Shown here: piece by piece, positions 15,247-25,192 of the stretch
Position numbering within the stretch: the stretch's first letter is position 1
Layout of the letters: every line of letters begins with the position of its first letter
Assembly (NCBI GenBank): GCA_021202635.1
Contig: JAJQCQ010000102.1
Coordinates: forward strand, 1-43,518
Reading direction: 5' to 3'
From: Lachnospiraceae bacterium
GTDB lineage: Bacteria > Bacillota > Clostridia > Lachnospirales > Lachnospiraceae
DNA: 43,518 nt
Program-made: the position numbers and the translations under genes
The notes under the pieces: generated by a model
What the model was told of the DNA's origin: nothing
The model's database searches: none
What the model saw: the letters and a program-made list of their open reading frames with translations, nothing else

Positions 15247-17247
15247 GTGCAATCTGAACAAAAACCTTTCAAGCTTCACAGTGAATACCAGCCCACCGGC
15301 GACCAGCCGCAGGCGATCGCTGAACTCGTCCAGGGGTTCAAAGAAGGCAATCAATTCGAGACTTTGCTGGGTGTGACGGGCTCGGGGAAGACATTTACGA
15401 TGGCGAATGTGATCGAGCAGCTGCAGAAGCCGACTTTGGTAATAGCGCACAATAAGACGCTCGCGGCCCAGCTCTATTCGGAGTTCAAGGAGTTTTTCCC
15501 TGAAAACGCGGTTGAGTATTTTGTTTCCTACTATGATTATTATCAGCCGGAGGCGTATGTGCCGTCTTCGGATACTTATATAGCGAAGGATTCGGCGATT
15601 AATGATGAGATTGATAAACTTCGCCTGTCGGCGACGGCTTCGCTGGTGGAGCGGCAGGATGTGATCATTGTAGCGAGTGTCTCCTGTATTTATGGTCTGG
15701 GCAGTCCGGCGGATTATAAGGATCTGGTGCTCTACCTGCGGCAGGGGCAGGAGAGGGACCGGGATGAGATTCTGCGGAAGCTGATTGATATTCAGTATGA
15801 CCGCAATGAGATGGATTTTCACCGGGGTACGTTCCGGGTGCGCGGGGATGTGCTGGAGATTTTTCCGGCGAATGCGGACGACTATGCTTACCGGGTGGAG
15901 TTTTTTGGGGATGAGATCGACCGGATTACGGAGATTGACATATTGACCGGAGCCGTGAAGAAGGGACTGGAGTTTATCGCGGTTTTTCCGGCGTCGCATT
16001 ATGTGGTGCCGATGGAGAAGATTCTGCGGGCGGCAGACGCGATTGAGGAGGAGCTCGCGGAACGTGTGACTTATTTTAAGAGTGAAGATAAGCTGATTGA
16101 GGCGCAGCGGATTGCGGAGCGGACGAATTTTGATGTGGAGATGCTGCGGGAGACGGGTTTCTGCTCGGGCGTAGAGAATTATTCGCGTCATCTGGCCGGA
16201 CTTCCGGCAGGGGCAACACCGCATACGCTGATGGACTATTTCGGGGATGATTTTCTGATGATTATTGATGAGTCGCACAAGACGGTGCCGCAGATCCGGG
16301 CGATGTATGTGGGCGACCAGTCGCGCAAAACGACACTGGTGGATTATGGCTTCCGCCTGCCATCGGCGAAGGACAACCGTCCCTTGAATTTTGGCGAGTT
16401 TGAGGATAAAATAGACCAGCTTCTGTTTGTTTCGGCGACGCCGGGCGATTATGAAGAGGAGCATGAGCTGCTGCGCGCGGAGCAGATCATTCGGCCGACG
16501 GGACTTCTGGATCCGCGTGTGGAGGTGCGGCCGGTCGAAGGGCAGATTGATGATCTGATCAGTGAGATCAATAAGGAAACGGCGGCGGGCAATAAGATTC
16601 TGGTAACGACGCTGACGAAGCGGATGGCGGAGGACCTGACGGACTATATGAAGGAGGTTGGGATCCGCGTGCGTTATCTGCATTCGGATATCGACACACT
16701 GGAGCGGACGGAGATCATTCGTGATATGCGTCTGGATGTGTTTGATGTGCTGGTTGGGATTAATCTTCTGCGAGAGGGACTGGATATTCCGGAGATTTCT
16801 CTGGTGGCGATTCTGGACGCGGACAAGGAAGGATTTCTGCGATCTTCGGTTTCTCTGATTCAGACAATTGGACGTGCCGCCCGAAACGCGCAGGGGCACG
16901 TGATCATGTATGCAGATACAGTTACGGATTCGATGCGGGTGGCAATGGATGAGACCCAGAGACGCAGGGAGCTGCAGCAGAAGTACAATGAGGAGCACGG
17001 CATTACGCCGCAGACGATTAAGAAGGCGGTTCGCGATCTGATCAGCATTTCGAAGGAGCTGGCGAAGCAGGAAGTGCAGATGGAGAAGGATCCGGAGTCC
17101 ATGAACCGTGAGGAGCTGGAGAAGCTGATCGCTGAGGTGCAGAAAAGGATGAAGAAGGCAGCTTCAGAACTGGATTTCGAAAGCGCGGCCGAGCTGCGCG
17201 ATAAGATGATACTGTTGAAGAAGCATTTGCAGGAGATCGAGGAATGA
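15247..17247 (+). CDS. uvrB: Excinuclease ABC subunit B
   Basis: A 666-residue UvrB, the damage-verification helicase of nucleotide excision repair. The Walker A is GVTGSGKT near residue 40. The beta-hairpin region [21 protein letters not shown] clamps DNA. DESH-type motif II is visible as IIDESH near 340, and the helicase motifs [28 protein letters not shown] and [10 protein letters not shown] follow. The C-terminal UVR domain ([33 protein letters not shown]) recruits UvrC. The frame opens at a GTG at 15238, but that codon is part of the AGGAGG ribosome binding site. The GTG at 15247, 8 nt after it, is the better start. uvrA follows after 127 bp, and LexA control is expected. Confidence 0.97.
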   Translation: MQSEQKPFKLHSEYQPTGDQPQAIAELVQGFKEGNQFETLLGVTGSGKTFTMANVIEQLQKPTLVIAHNKTLAAQLYSEFKEFFPENAVEYFVSYYDYYQPEAYVPSSDTYIAKDSAINDEIDKLRLSATASLVERQDVIIVASVSCIYGLGSPADYKDLVLYLRQGQERDRDEILRKLIDIQYDRNEMDFHRGTFRVRGDVLEIFPANADDYAYRVEFFGDEIDRITEIDILTGAVKKGLEFIAVFPASHYVVPMEKILRAADAIEEELAERVTYFKSEDKLIEAQRIAERTNFDVEMLRETGFCSGVENYSRHLAGLPAGATPHTLMDYFGDDFLMIIDESHKTVPQIRAMYVGDQSRKTTLVDYGFRLPSAKDNRPLNFGEFEDKIDQLLFVSATPGDYEEEHELLRAEQIIRPTGLLDPRVEVRPVEGQIDDLISEINKETAAGNKILVTTLTKRMAEDLTDYMKEVGIRVRYLHSDIDTLERTEIIRDMRLDVFDVLVGINLLREGLDIPEISLVAILDADKEGFLRSSVSLIQTIGRAARNAQGHVIMYADTVTDSMRVAMDETQRRRELQQKYNEEHGITPQTIKKAVRDLISISKELAKQEVQMEKDPESMNREELEKLIAEVQKRMKKAASELDFESAAELRDKMILLKKHLQEIEE

Positions 17248-17374
17248 GCAGATACAGGTCGATCAGAATGCGTATCATGTAAGGTATAAAAAACAGAAAC
17301 ACAGAACATAATAGTTATGATTTTGGAAAGAATGTTTTGGAGAGAATGCAGAGAAGAAGGAGAGACAGCCGGAA

Positions 17375-20269
17375 ATGAGTTCAGTAAATTCGAGTGCCCC
17401 GGATATTGCAGAAAGACAAATTAAATCAGCTAATCCAGACAAAAAACAGTGCATCCGCATTCGTGGTGCGAACGAGCATAATTTAAAGAATATCAGCCTC
17501 GATATCCCGCGCAATCAGTTTGTAGTGCTTACCGGCCTGTCGGGCTCGGGAAAATCGTCGCTGGCGTTTGATACTATTTATGCGGAGGGACAGCGCCGCT
17601 ATATGGAGTCGCTGTCTTCCTATGCCAGACAGTTCCTGGGACAGATGGAGAAGCCGGATGTGGAGAGTATTGAGGGACTTCCGCCGGCAATCTCGATTGA
17701 TCAGAAGACGACAAACCGGAACCCGCGCTCGACGGTCGGTACGGTGACGGAGATTTATGATTATTTCCGATTATTATATGCGCGGATCGGAGTTCCGCAT
17801 TGCCCGAAGTGCGGACGTGAGATTAAAAAACAAAGCGTGGATCAGATGGTGGATCAGATCATGGCGCTGCCGGAGCGGACGCGGGTCCAGCTGCTCGCGC
17901 CGGTCGTGCGTGGACGTAAGGGTGAACACGTGAAGCTGCTGGAGCAGGCAAAACGCAGTGGCTATGTGCGTGTGCGGATCGATGGAAATCTGTATGATTT
18001 GTCGGAGGAGATTAAGCTCGAAAAAAATATCAAACACAACATTGAGATTGTTGTGGATCGCCTGGTGGTGAAGCCGGGGATTGAGAAGCGTCTGACAGAT
18101 TCGATGGAGACGGTGCTGCAGCTGGCGGACGGCCTGGGCTATGTCGATGTCGGTGAGGGAGAGATGATTACCTTCAGCCAGAGCTTTTCCTGCCCGGAAT
18201 GCAACATCAGCATCGATGAGATCGAGCCGCGCAGCTTTTCTTTTAACAATCCCTTTGGTGCATGCCCGGAATGCACTGGCCTGGGATATAAGATGGAGTT
18301 TGACATTGACCTGATGATTCCGGATAAATCCCTGAGCATCCGGGAGGGGGCGATTGTGGTGAATGGCTGGCAGTCCTGTACTGACCCATCCAGCTTTACA
18401 TATGCACTCCTGACAGCGCTGGCAAAGGAATACCGTTTTGATTTATCGACGCCGTTTGAGCAGCTGTCGCCCGATATTCAGCATATGCTGATTTATGGGA
18501 CCGACGGCAGAGAGGTAAAGGTGCATTACAAGGGGCAGCGCGGCATAGGAGTTTATGATGTGGCATTTGACGGACTCATCCGGAATGTGGAGCAGCGCTA
18601 CCGGGAGACGTCGTCGGATTATACGAAGCAGGAGTATGAGAGCTTTATGCGGATTACCCCGTGCAAGGCCTGCCGTGGGCAGCGGCTGAAGCCGTCCGCG
18701 CTGGCGGTGACAGTTGGCGGGAAAAATATCCACGAGATTACTTCGATGTCGGTAGGAGATTTGCAGAGGTTTCTGGCCGGACTGGAGCTGACTCAGCAGC
18801 AGCTTCTGATTGGCGCGCAGATTTTGAAGGAAATCCGGGCACGGATCGGCTTCCTGGTTGATGTGGGTCTGGATTATTTAAGCCTGTCGCGTGCAACCGG
18901 GACTCTTTCCGGCGGCGAGGCACAGCGCATCCGTCTGGCAACACAGATCGGTTCCGGACTGGTCGGTGTGGCTTATATTCTGGACGAGCCGAGCATTGGT
19001 CTGCATCAGCGTGACAATGATAAGCTTTTACGTACATTGAACAACCTGAAGGAGCTTGGAAATACGCTGATTGTGGTGGAACACGATGAGGACACGATGT
19101 ATGCGGCGGACTATGTAGTGGATATCGGTCCCGGTGCGGGAGAGCACGGCGGTGAAGTCGTGGCGGCTGGTACGGCCGAGGATCTGAAGAATTGTCCGGA
19201 ATCGGTCACAGGCGCATACCTGAGCCATCGGCTGTTTATTCCGGTGCCGGAGACGCGGCGGACGCCGACCGGCTGGCTGGAGATACGCGGTGCGCGGGAG
19301 AATAATCTGAAAGATATCAATGTAAAAATTCCGCTTGGCGTGATGACCTGCGTGACTGGCGTTTCCGGTTCCGGGAAAAGCTCGCTGATCAATGAGATTT
19401 TATACAAGCGTCTGGCGAAGGACCTGAACCGGGCGCGTACGATTCCGGGAAAGCATCGGGCGATTACCGGAATCGGACAGCTGGATAAGGTGATTAATAT
19501 CGATCAGTCTCCAATCGGACGGACACCGCGCTCAAATCCGGCGACCTATACGGGAGTTTTTGACATGATTCGTGATTTGTTTGCATCCACGGCAGATGCA
19601 AAGGCGCGAGGTTATAAAAAAGGTCGTTTCAGCTTTAATATCAAAGGTGGCCGCTGCGAAGCATGCGCCGGGGACGGTATTCTTAAGATTGAGATGCATT
19701 TTCTTCCGGATGTCTATGTTCCCTGCGAGGTCTGCCATGGAAAACGTTATAACCGTGAGACACTGGATGTAAAATATAAGGGAAAATCGATTTATGACGT
19801 ACTGGATATGACCGTGGAAGAGGCATTGAAATTTTTTGATCATCTGCCTCAGATTCGGCGAAAGATTGAGACATTGAATGATGTAGGTCTTTCCTATATT
19901 AAGCTTGGCCAGCCGTCGACGACACTGTCTGGTGGCGAGGCACAGCGCATTAAGCTGGCGACGGAGCTTTCCCGCCGCAGCACCGGCAAGACGGTTTATA
20001 TTCTGGATGAGCCGACCACCGGCCTCCATTTCGCGGATGTTCATAAGCTGGTCGATATCCTGCGCCGTCTGACGGAAGGCGGCAATACGGTTATTGTCAT
20101 TGAGCATAACCTGGATGTGATTAAGACGGCTGACTATATTATTGATCTGGGTCCGGAAGGCGGCGACCGGGGCGGCACGGTAATTGCCGAAGGAACACCG
20201 GAGGAGGTTGCGGAGAATCCGGTTTCCTATACAGGACAATTTATAAGAAGGTATTTGACCACTATTTAG
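17375..20269 (+). CDS. uvrA: Excinuclease ABC subunit A
   Basis: A 964-residue UvrA, the damage-sensing ABC-type ATPase that loads UvrB. The first Walker A is GLSGSGKSS near residue 53; the second, GVSGSGKSS, is near 661. Zinc modules are seen as CPKCG (one half-module near 145), [14 protein letters not shown]...CPECTG, CKACRG and CEACAGDG...CEVCHG. Both ABC signatures are canonical (LSGGEAQRI), with Walker B sequences [14 protein letters not shown] and [21 protein letters not shown] lies 11 nt before the ATG. It is probably transcribed with uvrB. A 24-residue N-terminal extension before the usual [15 protein letters not shown] start is somewhat long, so an internal start is conceivable but lacks an obvious ribosome binding site. 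It ends before repeat R2 and a terminator. Confidence 0.98.
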   Translation: MSSVNSSAPDIAERQIKSANPDKKQCIRIRGANEHNLKNISLDIPRNQFVVLTGLSGSGKSSLAFDTIYAEGQRRYMESLSSYARQFLGQMEKPDVESIEGLPPAISIDQKTTNRNPRSTVGTVTEIYDYFRLLYARIGVPHCPKCGREIKKQSVDQMVDQIMALPERTRVQLLAPVVRGRKGEHVKLLEQAKRSGYVRVRIDGNLYDLSEEIKLEKNIKHNIEIVVDRLVVKPGIEKRLTDSMETVLQLADGLGYVDVGEGEMITFSQSFSCPECNISIDEIEPRSFSFNNPFGACPECTGLGYKMEFDIDLMIPDKSLSIREGAIVVNGWQSCTDPSSFTYALLTALAKEYRFDLSTPFEQLSPDIQHMLIYGTDGREVKVHYKGQRGIGVYDVAFDGLIRNVEQRYRETSSDYTKQEYESFMRITPCKACRGQRLKPSALAVTVGGKNIHEITSMSVGDLQRFLAGLELTQQQLLIGAQILKEIRARIGFLVDVGLDYLSLSRATGTLSGGEAQRIRLATQIGSGLVGVAYILDEPSIGLHQRDNDKLLRTLNNLKELGNTLIVVEHDEDTMYAADYVVDIGPGAGEHGGEVVAAGTAEDLKNCPESVTGAYLSHRLFIPVPETRRTPTGWLEIRGARENNLKDINVKIPLGVMTCVTGVSGSGKSSLINEILYKRLAKDLNRARTIPGKHRAITGIGQLDKVINIDQSPIGRTPRSNPATYTGVFDMIRDLFASTADAKARGYKKGRFSFNIKGGRCEACAGDGILKIEMHFLPDVYVPCEVCHGKRYNRETLDVKYKGKSIYDVLDMTVEEALKFFDHLPQIRRKIETLNDVGLSYIKLGQPSTTLSGGEAQRIKLATELSRRSTGKTVYILDEPTTGLHFADVHKLVDILRRLTEGGNTVIVIEHNLDVIKTADYIIDLGPEGGDRGGTVIAEGTPEEVAENPVSYTGQFIRRYLTTI

Positions 20270-20273
20270 GACA

Positions 20274-20298
20274 GTACCTCGCACTTGCTGCGAGGTAC
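20274..20298. repeat. Dispersed hairpin R2, copy 1
   Basis: GTACCTCGCA (20274-20283) pairs with TGCGAGGTAC (20289-20298) around the loop CTTGC, followed by GTATGAAAAC. The same unit recurs at 24145-24169 with a one-base loop change. A related half-element, TAACAGTTCAGAACAG, follows at 20321-20336. Confidence 0.8.
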
Positions 20299-20390
20299 GT
20301 ATGAAAACGTAAATGTTACGTAACAGTTCAGAACAGCATTGAAATGAAAAGACAGGTGCTGAGCGCCAGTATTTGTAAAAAAGCAAAGCG

Positions 20391-20418
20391 AAAAGACCTG
20401 ACATCTGTCAGGTCTTTT
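20391..20418 (+). terminator. Terminator of uvrBA
   Basis: AAAAGACCTGAC (20391-20402), loop ATCT, GTCAGGTCTTTT (20407-20418): a 12-bp perfect stem that could act on both strands. Confidence 0.9.
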
Positions 20419-20499
20419 CAGGAAAGAGAAAAATTTGGGTTGAAAAATGTTTTTGCCCTGTTCTGGGAATTTCCCATCCAGGAAAATGTTTGAGGGAGT

Positions 20500-20527
20500 A
20501 CTTGGCAGCGTGTGGGAGCTGCCAAGT
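20500..20527. repeat. Dispersed hairpin R1, copy 2
   Basis: ACTTGGCAGC (20500-20509) pairs with GCTGCCAAGT (20518-20527) around GTGTGGGA. Compared with the copy at 676-702, two stem positions differ and both are compensated on the opposite arm. Confidence 0.75.
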
Positions 20528-20774
20528 GTGAGTTATGAAATATATTAGCTCATCGCTAATACTCCTACAATATAAAATGAAAATGTGTTAAAAATATGTC
20601 GGGTTTCTAAAAAAAGTGAGAAGATACTTAAGAAATCATTGACAGAAAATAATAAAAAAGAAACCGGAAAATTATTTCCATTTTGCGGTATACTGTGGTA
20701 AGATATTGGAAAAATAAATAGAAAAAGCTTCCGGAGGCGGGGGAGCCGCTCCGGAGGAGAAAGGGGTCTGTTTT

Positions 20775-21779
20775 ATGGCGGCTTCAGATGTTGGGATCGA
20801 TCTGGGCACAGCCAGTATCCTGGTATATGTCAGGGGGAAGGGTGTTGTGCTGAAGGAACCATCGGTAGTAGCTTATGACCGTGACACAAATAAAATAAAG
20901 GCGATTGGGGAGGAAGCGCGTCTGATGCTTGGCCGTACGCCGGGGAATATCATCGCGGTTCGCCCGATGCGCAAGGGTGTGATTTCAGACTATACCGTGA
21001 CGGAGCAGATGCTGAAGCATTTTATTCAGAAGGCGATTGGACGGATGTCCTTCCGGAAACCGCGCGTCAGTATCTGTGTTCCGAGCAGCGTGACCGAGGT
21101 GGAGAAGAAGGCTGTGGAGGATGCGACCTATCAGGCGGGAGCACGTGAGGTGCATATCATTGAGGAACCGATTGCGGCGGCGATTGGAGCCGGGATCGAT
21201 ATCTCGCGTCCCTGCGGGAATATGATCGTGGACATTGGCGGGGGTACCTGCGACGTAGCTGTGATATCGCTCGATGGGATTGTGGTCAGTACTTCGATTA
21301 AAGTGGCCGGGGATGATTTTGACGACGCGATTGTTAAGTATGTGCGGAAAAAATATGGTCTGATGATCGGAGAGCAGACAGCGGAGGAGATTAAGATTAC
21401 AATCGGTACTGCATTTGAAAAACCGGAGCCGAAGGTGATGGAGGTCAAGGGGCGTGATCTGGTGACCGGACTGCCGAAAACGGTCCGTGTGACTTCTGAG
21501 GATACGCGTGACGCATTGAAGGAAGTGACTGGTCAGATTGTGGACGCGGTGCACAGCGTTCTGGAACGCACCCCGCCGGAGCTGGCGGCAGATGTAGTAG
21601 ACCGCGGAATTGTGATGACGGGCGGCGGTTCGCTTTTGAGCGGACTGGAGGAGCTGATTGAAGCGAGAACAGGTATTAATACCATGGTTGCGGAGGACCC
21701 GATGACGGCTGTGGCGGTGGGGACCGGACGGTTTGTGGAGCTGACAGCGGCAAATAATTCAAAGCCGCTGGAACAATGA
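20775..21779 (+). CDS. MreB-family actin-like cell-shape protein
   Basis: A 334-residue bacterial actin. The phosphate-1 motif is DLGTASILVYV near residue 9, the phosphate-2 motif is DIGGGTCDVAVIS near 152, and the adenosine motif is MTGGGSLLSGL near 277. Other family blocks are RPMRKGVISDY and EEPIAAAIGAG. It polymerises under the membrane and guides peptidoglycan synthesis and cell shape. The usual mreC/mreD partners do not follow, and recD2 lies 65 bp downstream, so this may be an Mbl- or MreBH-type paralogue rather than the main mreB. RBS AAAGGGG is 8 nt before the ATG, and a stronger GGAGGAG lies further up next to a hairpin arm that could limit access. Confidence 0.9.
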   Translation: MAASDVGIDLGTASILVYVRGKGVVLKEPSVVAYDRDTNKIKAIGEEARLMLGRTPGNIIAVRPMRKGVISDYTVTEQMLKHFIQKAIGRMSFRKPRVSICVPSSVTEVEKKAVEDATYQAGAREVHIIEEPIAAAIGAGIDISRPCGNMIVDIGGGTCDVAVISLDGIVVSTSIKVAGDDFDDAIVKYVRKKYGLMIGEQTAEEIKITIGTAFEKPEPKVMEVKGRDLVTGLPKTVRVTSEDTRDALKEVTGQIVDAVHSVLERTPPELAADVVDRGIVMTGGGSLLSGLEELIEARTGINTMVAEDPMTAVAVGTGRFVELTAANNSKPLEQ

Positions 21780-21844
21780 ACTTCCTTGCAGATGTGAGCA
21801 TGTAAAACAGTAGTGAGAGCGCAGAATCAGGGTAACAGAGGTTT

Positions 21845-24127
21845 ATGGAAAGACTGGAAGGTTATATTGACCACATTATATTTCGGAACAATGACAATGG
21901 GTATACCGTATTTGTGCTTACAGCGCAGGATGAGAACGAGGCAGGGCATTCTTTGAAGAACAGGAAAGGAGGACCTGCCCGCTCTTCGAATCGTGAGGAT
22001 GACATCACCTGTGTCGGTACACTTTCTTACGTTGGAGAAGGCGAAAAGGTCGTGCTCACGGGAGAGTACATATCGCATCCTTCTTATGGGGAACAGTTTA
22101 AAATCTCGGACTGTCAGGTAAAAGAACCGGACGATGCGGAATCAGTTGAACGCTATCTGGGAAGCGGGGCGATCAAAGGAGTCGGCACGGCGCTGGCTGC
22201 ACGGATGGTCCGGCGATTTGGAGAGGATACCATCCGGATTATTGAAGAAGAGCCGGAGCGCCTTGCTGAGATCAGGGGCATCAGCGAGCGGATGGCGCGT
22301 GAGATCGCGGCACAGGTTTTTGAAAAGCGTGACATGCGCAAAGCGATGATTTTTTTGCAGCAATTTGGGGTCACGACCACGTTGGCCGTGAAGATTTATC
22401 AGAAATATGGCGCCGGGATGTACCAGGTGCTTGAGGAAAACCCTTATCGGCTGGCGGATGATATCGAGGGCGTTGGCTTTCGCATTGCGGATGAGATTGC
22501 GAAGCGTGCGGGGATTCAGATTGATTCGGAGTACAGGCTCAAAAGCGGAGTCTTTTATGTGTTACAGCAGGCTGGAGGGGAAGGACATGTGTTTTTGCCG
22601 AAGGAGCTGCTTCTTTCGCGCGCTGGTGAGCTGCTGGGCATAGAGCTTGAGAGTATCGATCAGTATCTGACGGATCTGGCAATTGACAAAAAGATTGTCA
22701 TCAAACAGGAAAAGGAACAGACGCGGGTTTATACGGCGTCTGCTTATTTTCTTGAAATGAGCACGGCACGCATGCTGTGTGACCTGAATATTTCCTGTGA
22801 GGTCGACCGGAGTGTGATTTCTCAAAAACTGGGCGAGATTGAGAAAAAGACGAAAACAGTACTTGACGAAAAACAGCGGACGGCGGTCATAGAGGCGGCA
22901 CGCTGCGGATTACTTGTCATTACTGGCGGTCCCGGGACCGGAAAGACGACCACGATCAATACACTGATTTCCTATTTTGAATCAGAGGGAATGCGTATTC
23001 TGCTGGCAGCTCCGACCGGACGCGCGGCCAAGCGCATGACGGAGGCGACCGGATGTGAGGCGAAGACGGTACACCGTCTGCTGGAAATCAACGTCAGTTC
23101 GGATGAATCCGGACCGGAGGGGTTTGGACGGAATGAAGAGAACCCGCTTGACGCAGATGTGATCATTATTGATGAGATGTCGATGGTAGATATTTATCTC
23201 ATGCATGCGCTTCTGAAAGCTGTGACGGTTGGTACGCGCCTGATTATGGTGGGAGATGTGAACCAGCTCCCCTCTGTCGGCCCGGGAAGTGTTCTGAAGG
23301 ATATTATAGCTTCGGAAAGGATTCCGGTCGTCCGCCTGACCCGGATTTTCCGGCAGGCCTCGGAGAGCGATATTGTGGTCAATGCCCATAAAATTAACCG
23401 CGGTGAGCATATTGTGCTTGACAATAAAAGCAGGGATTTTTTCTTCCTGAAGCGGCAGGACGCGAATGTGATTATCAGTATTGTGATTCAGTTAATCAGG
23501 GATAAGTTGCCGCGCTACGTGGAAGCGGAACCTTTCGATATCCAGGTGTTGACCCCGATGCGCAAGGGTCTGCTCGGCGTGGAACGGCTGAACCGGATTC
23601 TGCAGGAATACCTGAATCCGCCGGATCACAGAAAACGGGAATACGAACATAATGGCGTGACTTTTCGCGAGGGTGACAAGGTCATGCAGATTAAGAACAA
23701 TTACCAGATGGAATGGGAAATCCGCGGACGCTATGACATTCCGGTGGAAAAAGGAATCGGTATTTTTAATGGCGATATGGGGATTGTCCGTGAAATTAAT
23801 TTACATACAGAGCAGATAACGGTTGAATTTGATGAGCACCGCATGGTAGAATATCCCTACAGCGGACTGGATGAGCTGGAGCTTTCTTATGCGGTGACGA
23901 TCCATAAATCGCAGGGCAGTGAATATCCGGCAGTGGTGCTGCCGCTATTGACGGGTCCGCGAATGCTGATGAACCGCAATCTGCTGTATACGGCCGTGAC
24001 CCGTGCGCGTAAGTGTGTGACGCTTGTCGGGGATGCGGGGACGTTTGATCAGATGATTGACAATACGGTGGAGCAGAGGCGTTATACTGCATTGGGAGAG
24101 AGAATACTTGAGCTATCAGAGAGCTGA
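21845..24127 (+). CDS. recD2: ATP-dependent RecD2-type DNA helicase
   Basis: A 760-residue SF1B helicase of the RecD2 (RecD/TraA) type, used in DNA repair outside RecBCD. The N-terminus begins GYIDHIIFRNNDNGYTVFVL, a family OB-like domain. Tandem helix-hairpin-helix segments follow (GSGAIKGVGTALAARMVRRFG, IRGISERMAREIA, IEGVGFRIADEIAKRAGI). The helicase core carries Walker A GGPGTGKTT at 361, DEMSMVD (motif II), GDVNQLPSVGPG (motif III), TRIFRQ (motif IV) and HKSQGSEYPAVVLPLL plus YTAVTRAR near the end. A non-conserved stretch, NEAGHSLKNRKGGPARSSN, interrupts the first domain. There is a weak purine-rich region before the ATG; the gene lies 65 bp after mreB. comF follows across repeat R2. Confidence 0.95.
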   Translation: MERLEGYIDHIIFRNNDNGYTVFVLTAQDENEAGHSLKNRKGGPARSSNREDDITCVGTLSYVGEGEKVVLTGEYISHPSYGEQFKISDCQVKEPDDAESVERYLGSGAIKGVGTALAARMVRRFGEDTIRIIEEEPERLAEIRGISERMAREIAAQVFEKRDMRKAMIFLQQFGVTTTLAVKIYQKYGAGMYQVLEENPYRLADDIEGVGFRIADEIAKRAGIQIDSEYRLKSGVFYVLQQAGGEGHVFLPKELLLSRAGELLGIELESIDQYLTDLAIDKKIVIKQEKEQTRVYTASAYFLEMSTARMLCDLNISCEVDRSVISQKLGEIEKKTKTVLDEKQRTAVIEAARCGLLVITGGPGTGKTTTINTLISYFESEGMRILLAAPTGRAAKRMTEATGCEAKTVHRLLEINVSSDESGPEGFGRNEENPLDADVIIIDEMSMVDIYLMHALLKAVTVGTRLIMVGDVNQLPSVGPGSVLKDIIASERIPVVRLTRIFRQASESDIVVNAHKINRGEHIVLDNKSRDFFFLKRQDANVIISIVIQLIRDKLPRYVEAEPFDIQVLTPMRKGLLGVERLNRILQEYLNPPDHRKREYEHNGVTFREGDKVMQIKNNYQMEWEIRGRYDIPVEKGIGIFNGDMGIVREINLHTEQITVEFDEHRMVEYPYSGLDELELSYAVTIHKSQGSEYPAVVLPLLTGPRMLMNRNLLYTAVTRARKCVTLVGDAGTFDQMIDNTVEQRRYTALGERILELSES

Positions 24128-24144
24128 GGTAACTATTCAGAACA

Positions 24145-24169
24145 GTACCTCGCACTCGCTGCGAGGTAC
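24145..24169. repeat. Dispersed hairpin R2, copy 2
   Basis: GTACCTCGCA (24145-24154), loop CTCGC, TGCGAGGTAC (24160-24169), followed by GTATGAAAAC and preceded by GTAACTATTCAGAACA. It lies 18 bp after the recD2 stop. A CTCCG/CGGAG hairpin follows at once (24179-24193). Confidence 0.8.
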
Positions 24170-24282
24170 GTATGAAAACTCCGCTTTCCGGAGCGGACAT
24201 AAATCAGTGTACCATATCTGCTGCAAAGCATACCGAATACGGTGTTCCGTTTGCGCCTGGGGAAGATTCGAAACGGAATGTG

Positions 24283-25080
24283 ATGACAGAACAAAAAAAA
24301 TGGAAAACAATCGCGAAAAAAACCGGTGAAACAGTGATACGGCTGCTGTATCCACCGCGCTGTCCTCTTTGCGATCAGATTCGCCCGATGAGAGTGTCCC
24401 CCGGGTCTCTGGTCTGTGAGGACTGCCGTGGGAAGCTGCCGTGGGCGGCGGAGCCGCTTTGCATGAAGTGCGGAAAGCCGGTGGGGGTTCCTGAGAGGGA
24501 GTTTTGCGAGGACTGTGAATCTGCAGGACATCTGTTTGAGCAGGGACGGGCCGCGTTTACCTATTCTGGTCTCATGCGGAGGAGTGTTTACCGGATGAAG
24601 TTTCAGAATCGACGGGATTACCTGGACTTCTACGCATATGCGATGGTGCTTGCGGGTGAGCGATATCTCCGGTACTGGAGACCGGAGGTGCTGGTACCGG
24701 TTCCCATGCACTGGAGAAAACGTGCTGCAAGGGGATACAACCAGGCGGAGCTGCTGGCGGAGCGGATCAGCCGGCTGACGGGGATTCCGTGTGAGCGGAA
24801 GCTGCTGCGGTGTGTGCGCTATACGGGGGATCAGAAAGAGCTGGGACGGAAGGAGAGACTGCGGAACCTGCGGGGATGCTTTGAGGTGTGTCTGCCCGGG
24901 AAGAGAGAGGTTGTGCCGCTGCGTATCCTTCTGATCGATGACGTTTATACGACCGGGAGTACGCTGGATGAGGCAGCCAGGGTGCTTCGCGCAGCTGGTG
25001 CGCAGTATCTGTTTTTTCTGGTATTATGTACGGGAAAGGGCAAAAAAAGTTTGCATGACACGAAATCTGTGCTATACTGA
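24283..25080 (+). CDS. comF: ComF family protein (phosphoribosyltransferase-like)
   Basis: A 265-residue ComF/GntX-type protein, linked in Gram-positive bacteria to DNA uptake and recombination. The N-terminal zinc-finger-like region has cysteines in CPLCDQI, CEDCRG, CMKCGKPV and CEDCESAG. The phosphoribosyltransferase-like part shows VPVPMHWRKRAARGYNQAELLA and the PRPP loop LLIDDVYTTGSTLDEAA. The frame extends back to an ATG at 24172, but those 37 codons run out of repeat R2 and show no family similarity. The ATG at 24283 (or the GTG one codon earlier) is preferred, although its ribosome binding site is weak. It follows recD2 and its 3' end contains the cdaA promoter. Confidence 0.88.
   Translation: MTEQKKWKTIAKKTGETVIRLLYPPRCPLCDQIRPMRVSPGSLVCEDCRGKLPWAAEPLCMKCGKPVGVPEREFCEDCESAGHLFEQGRAAFTYSGLMRRSVYRMKFQNRRDYLDFYAYAMVLAGERYLRYWRPEVLVPVPMHWRKRAARGYNQAELLAERISRLTGIPCERKLLRCVRYTGDQKELGRKERLRNLRGCFEVCLPGKREVVPLRILLIDDVYTTGSTLDEAARVLRAAGAQYLFFLVLCTGKGKKSLHDTKSVLY
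25051..25078 (+). promoter_or_regulatory. Predicted cdaA promoter inside the end of comF
   Basis: -35 TTGCAT (25051-25056), 16 bp, -10 TATACT (25073-25078) overlap the last codons of comF. The resulting leader is about 108 nt and contains a GTCGGCAGCTG / CAGCTGAC pairing (25090-25134). Confidence 0.6.
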
Positions 25081-25192
25081 AACCGTATTGTCGGCAGCTG
25101 GAAGGGGCGTACCTTTGCAGGGGCGAATCAGCTGACAGGGGAGGGCTGCGCGGCAGTGACTTTGAAACAGGCAGTTCAGAGGGGAGAACAAG

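Larger units (their letters stand above)
20270..20774. other. Hairpin-rich intergenic region uvrA-mreB
   Basis: Within 505 bp lie R2, an ACGTAA/TTACGT palindrome (20307-20321), the uvrA terminator and R1. A TATTAGC/GCTAATA hairpin follows (20543-20561), then an A+T-rich stretch with a possible -10 TATACT (20689-20694). TCCGGAG (20730-20736) pairs with CTCCGGA (20749-20755) just before the mreB ribosome binding site. No gene is apparent. Confidence 0.55.

Noticed and set aside
15223-16998. 591-codon leftward frame opposite uvrB
   Set aside because: It is a shadow of strongly conserved uvrB; the His/Arg/Ile/Leu-rich composition is typical of antisense frames of high-third-position-GC genes.
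20274-24169. R2 pair as a CRISPR or attachment-site pair
   Set aside because: There are only two copies about 3.9 kb apart with ordinary chromosomal genes between, no spacers, no integrase and no cas genes.
24172-24282. Extended N-terminus of ComF
   Set aside because: The first 37 codons lie next to and partly within repeat R2 and the following hairpin and show no ComF similarity.
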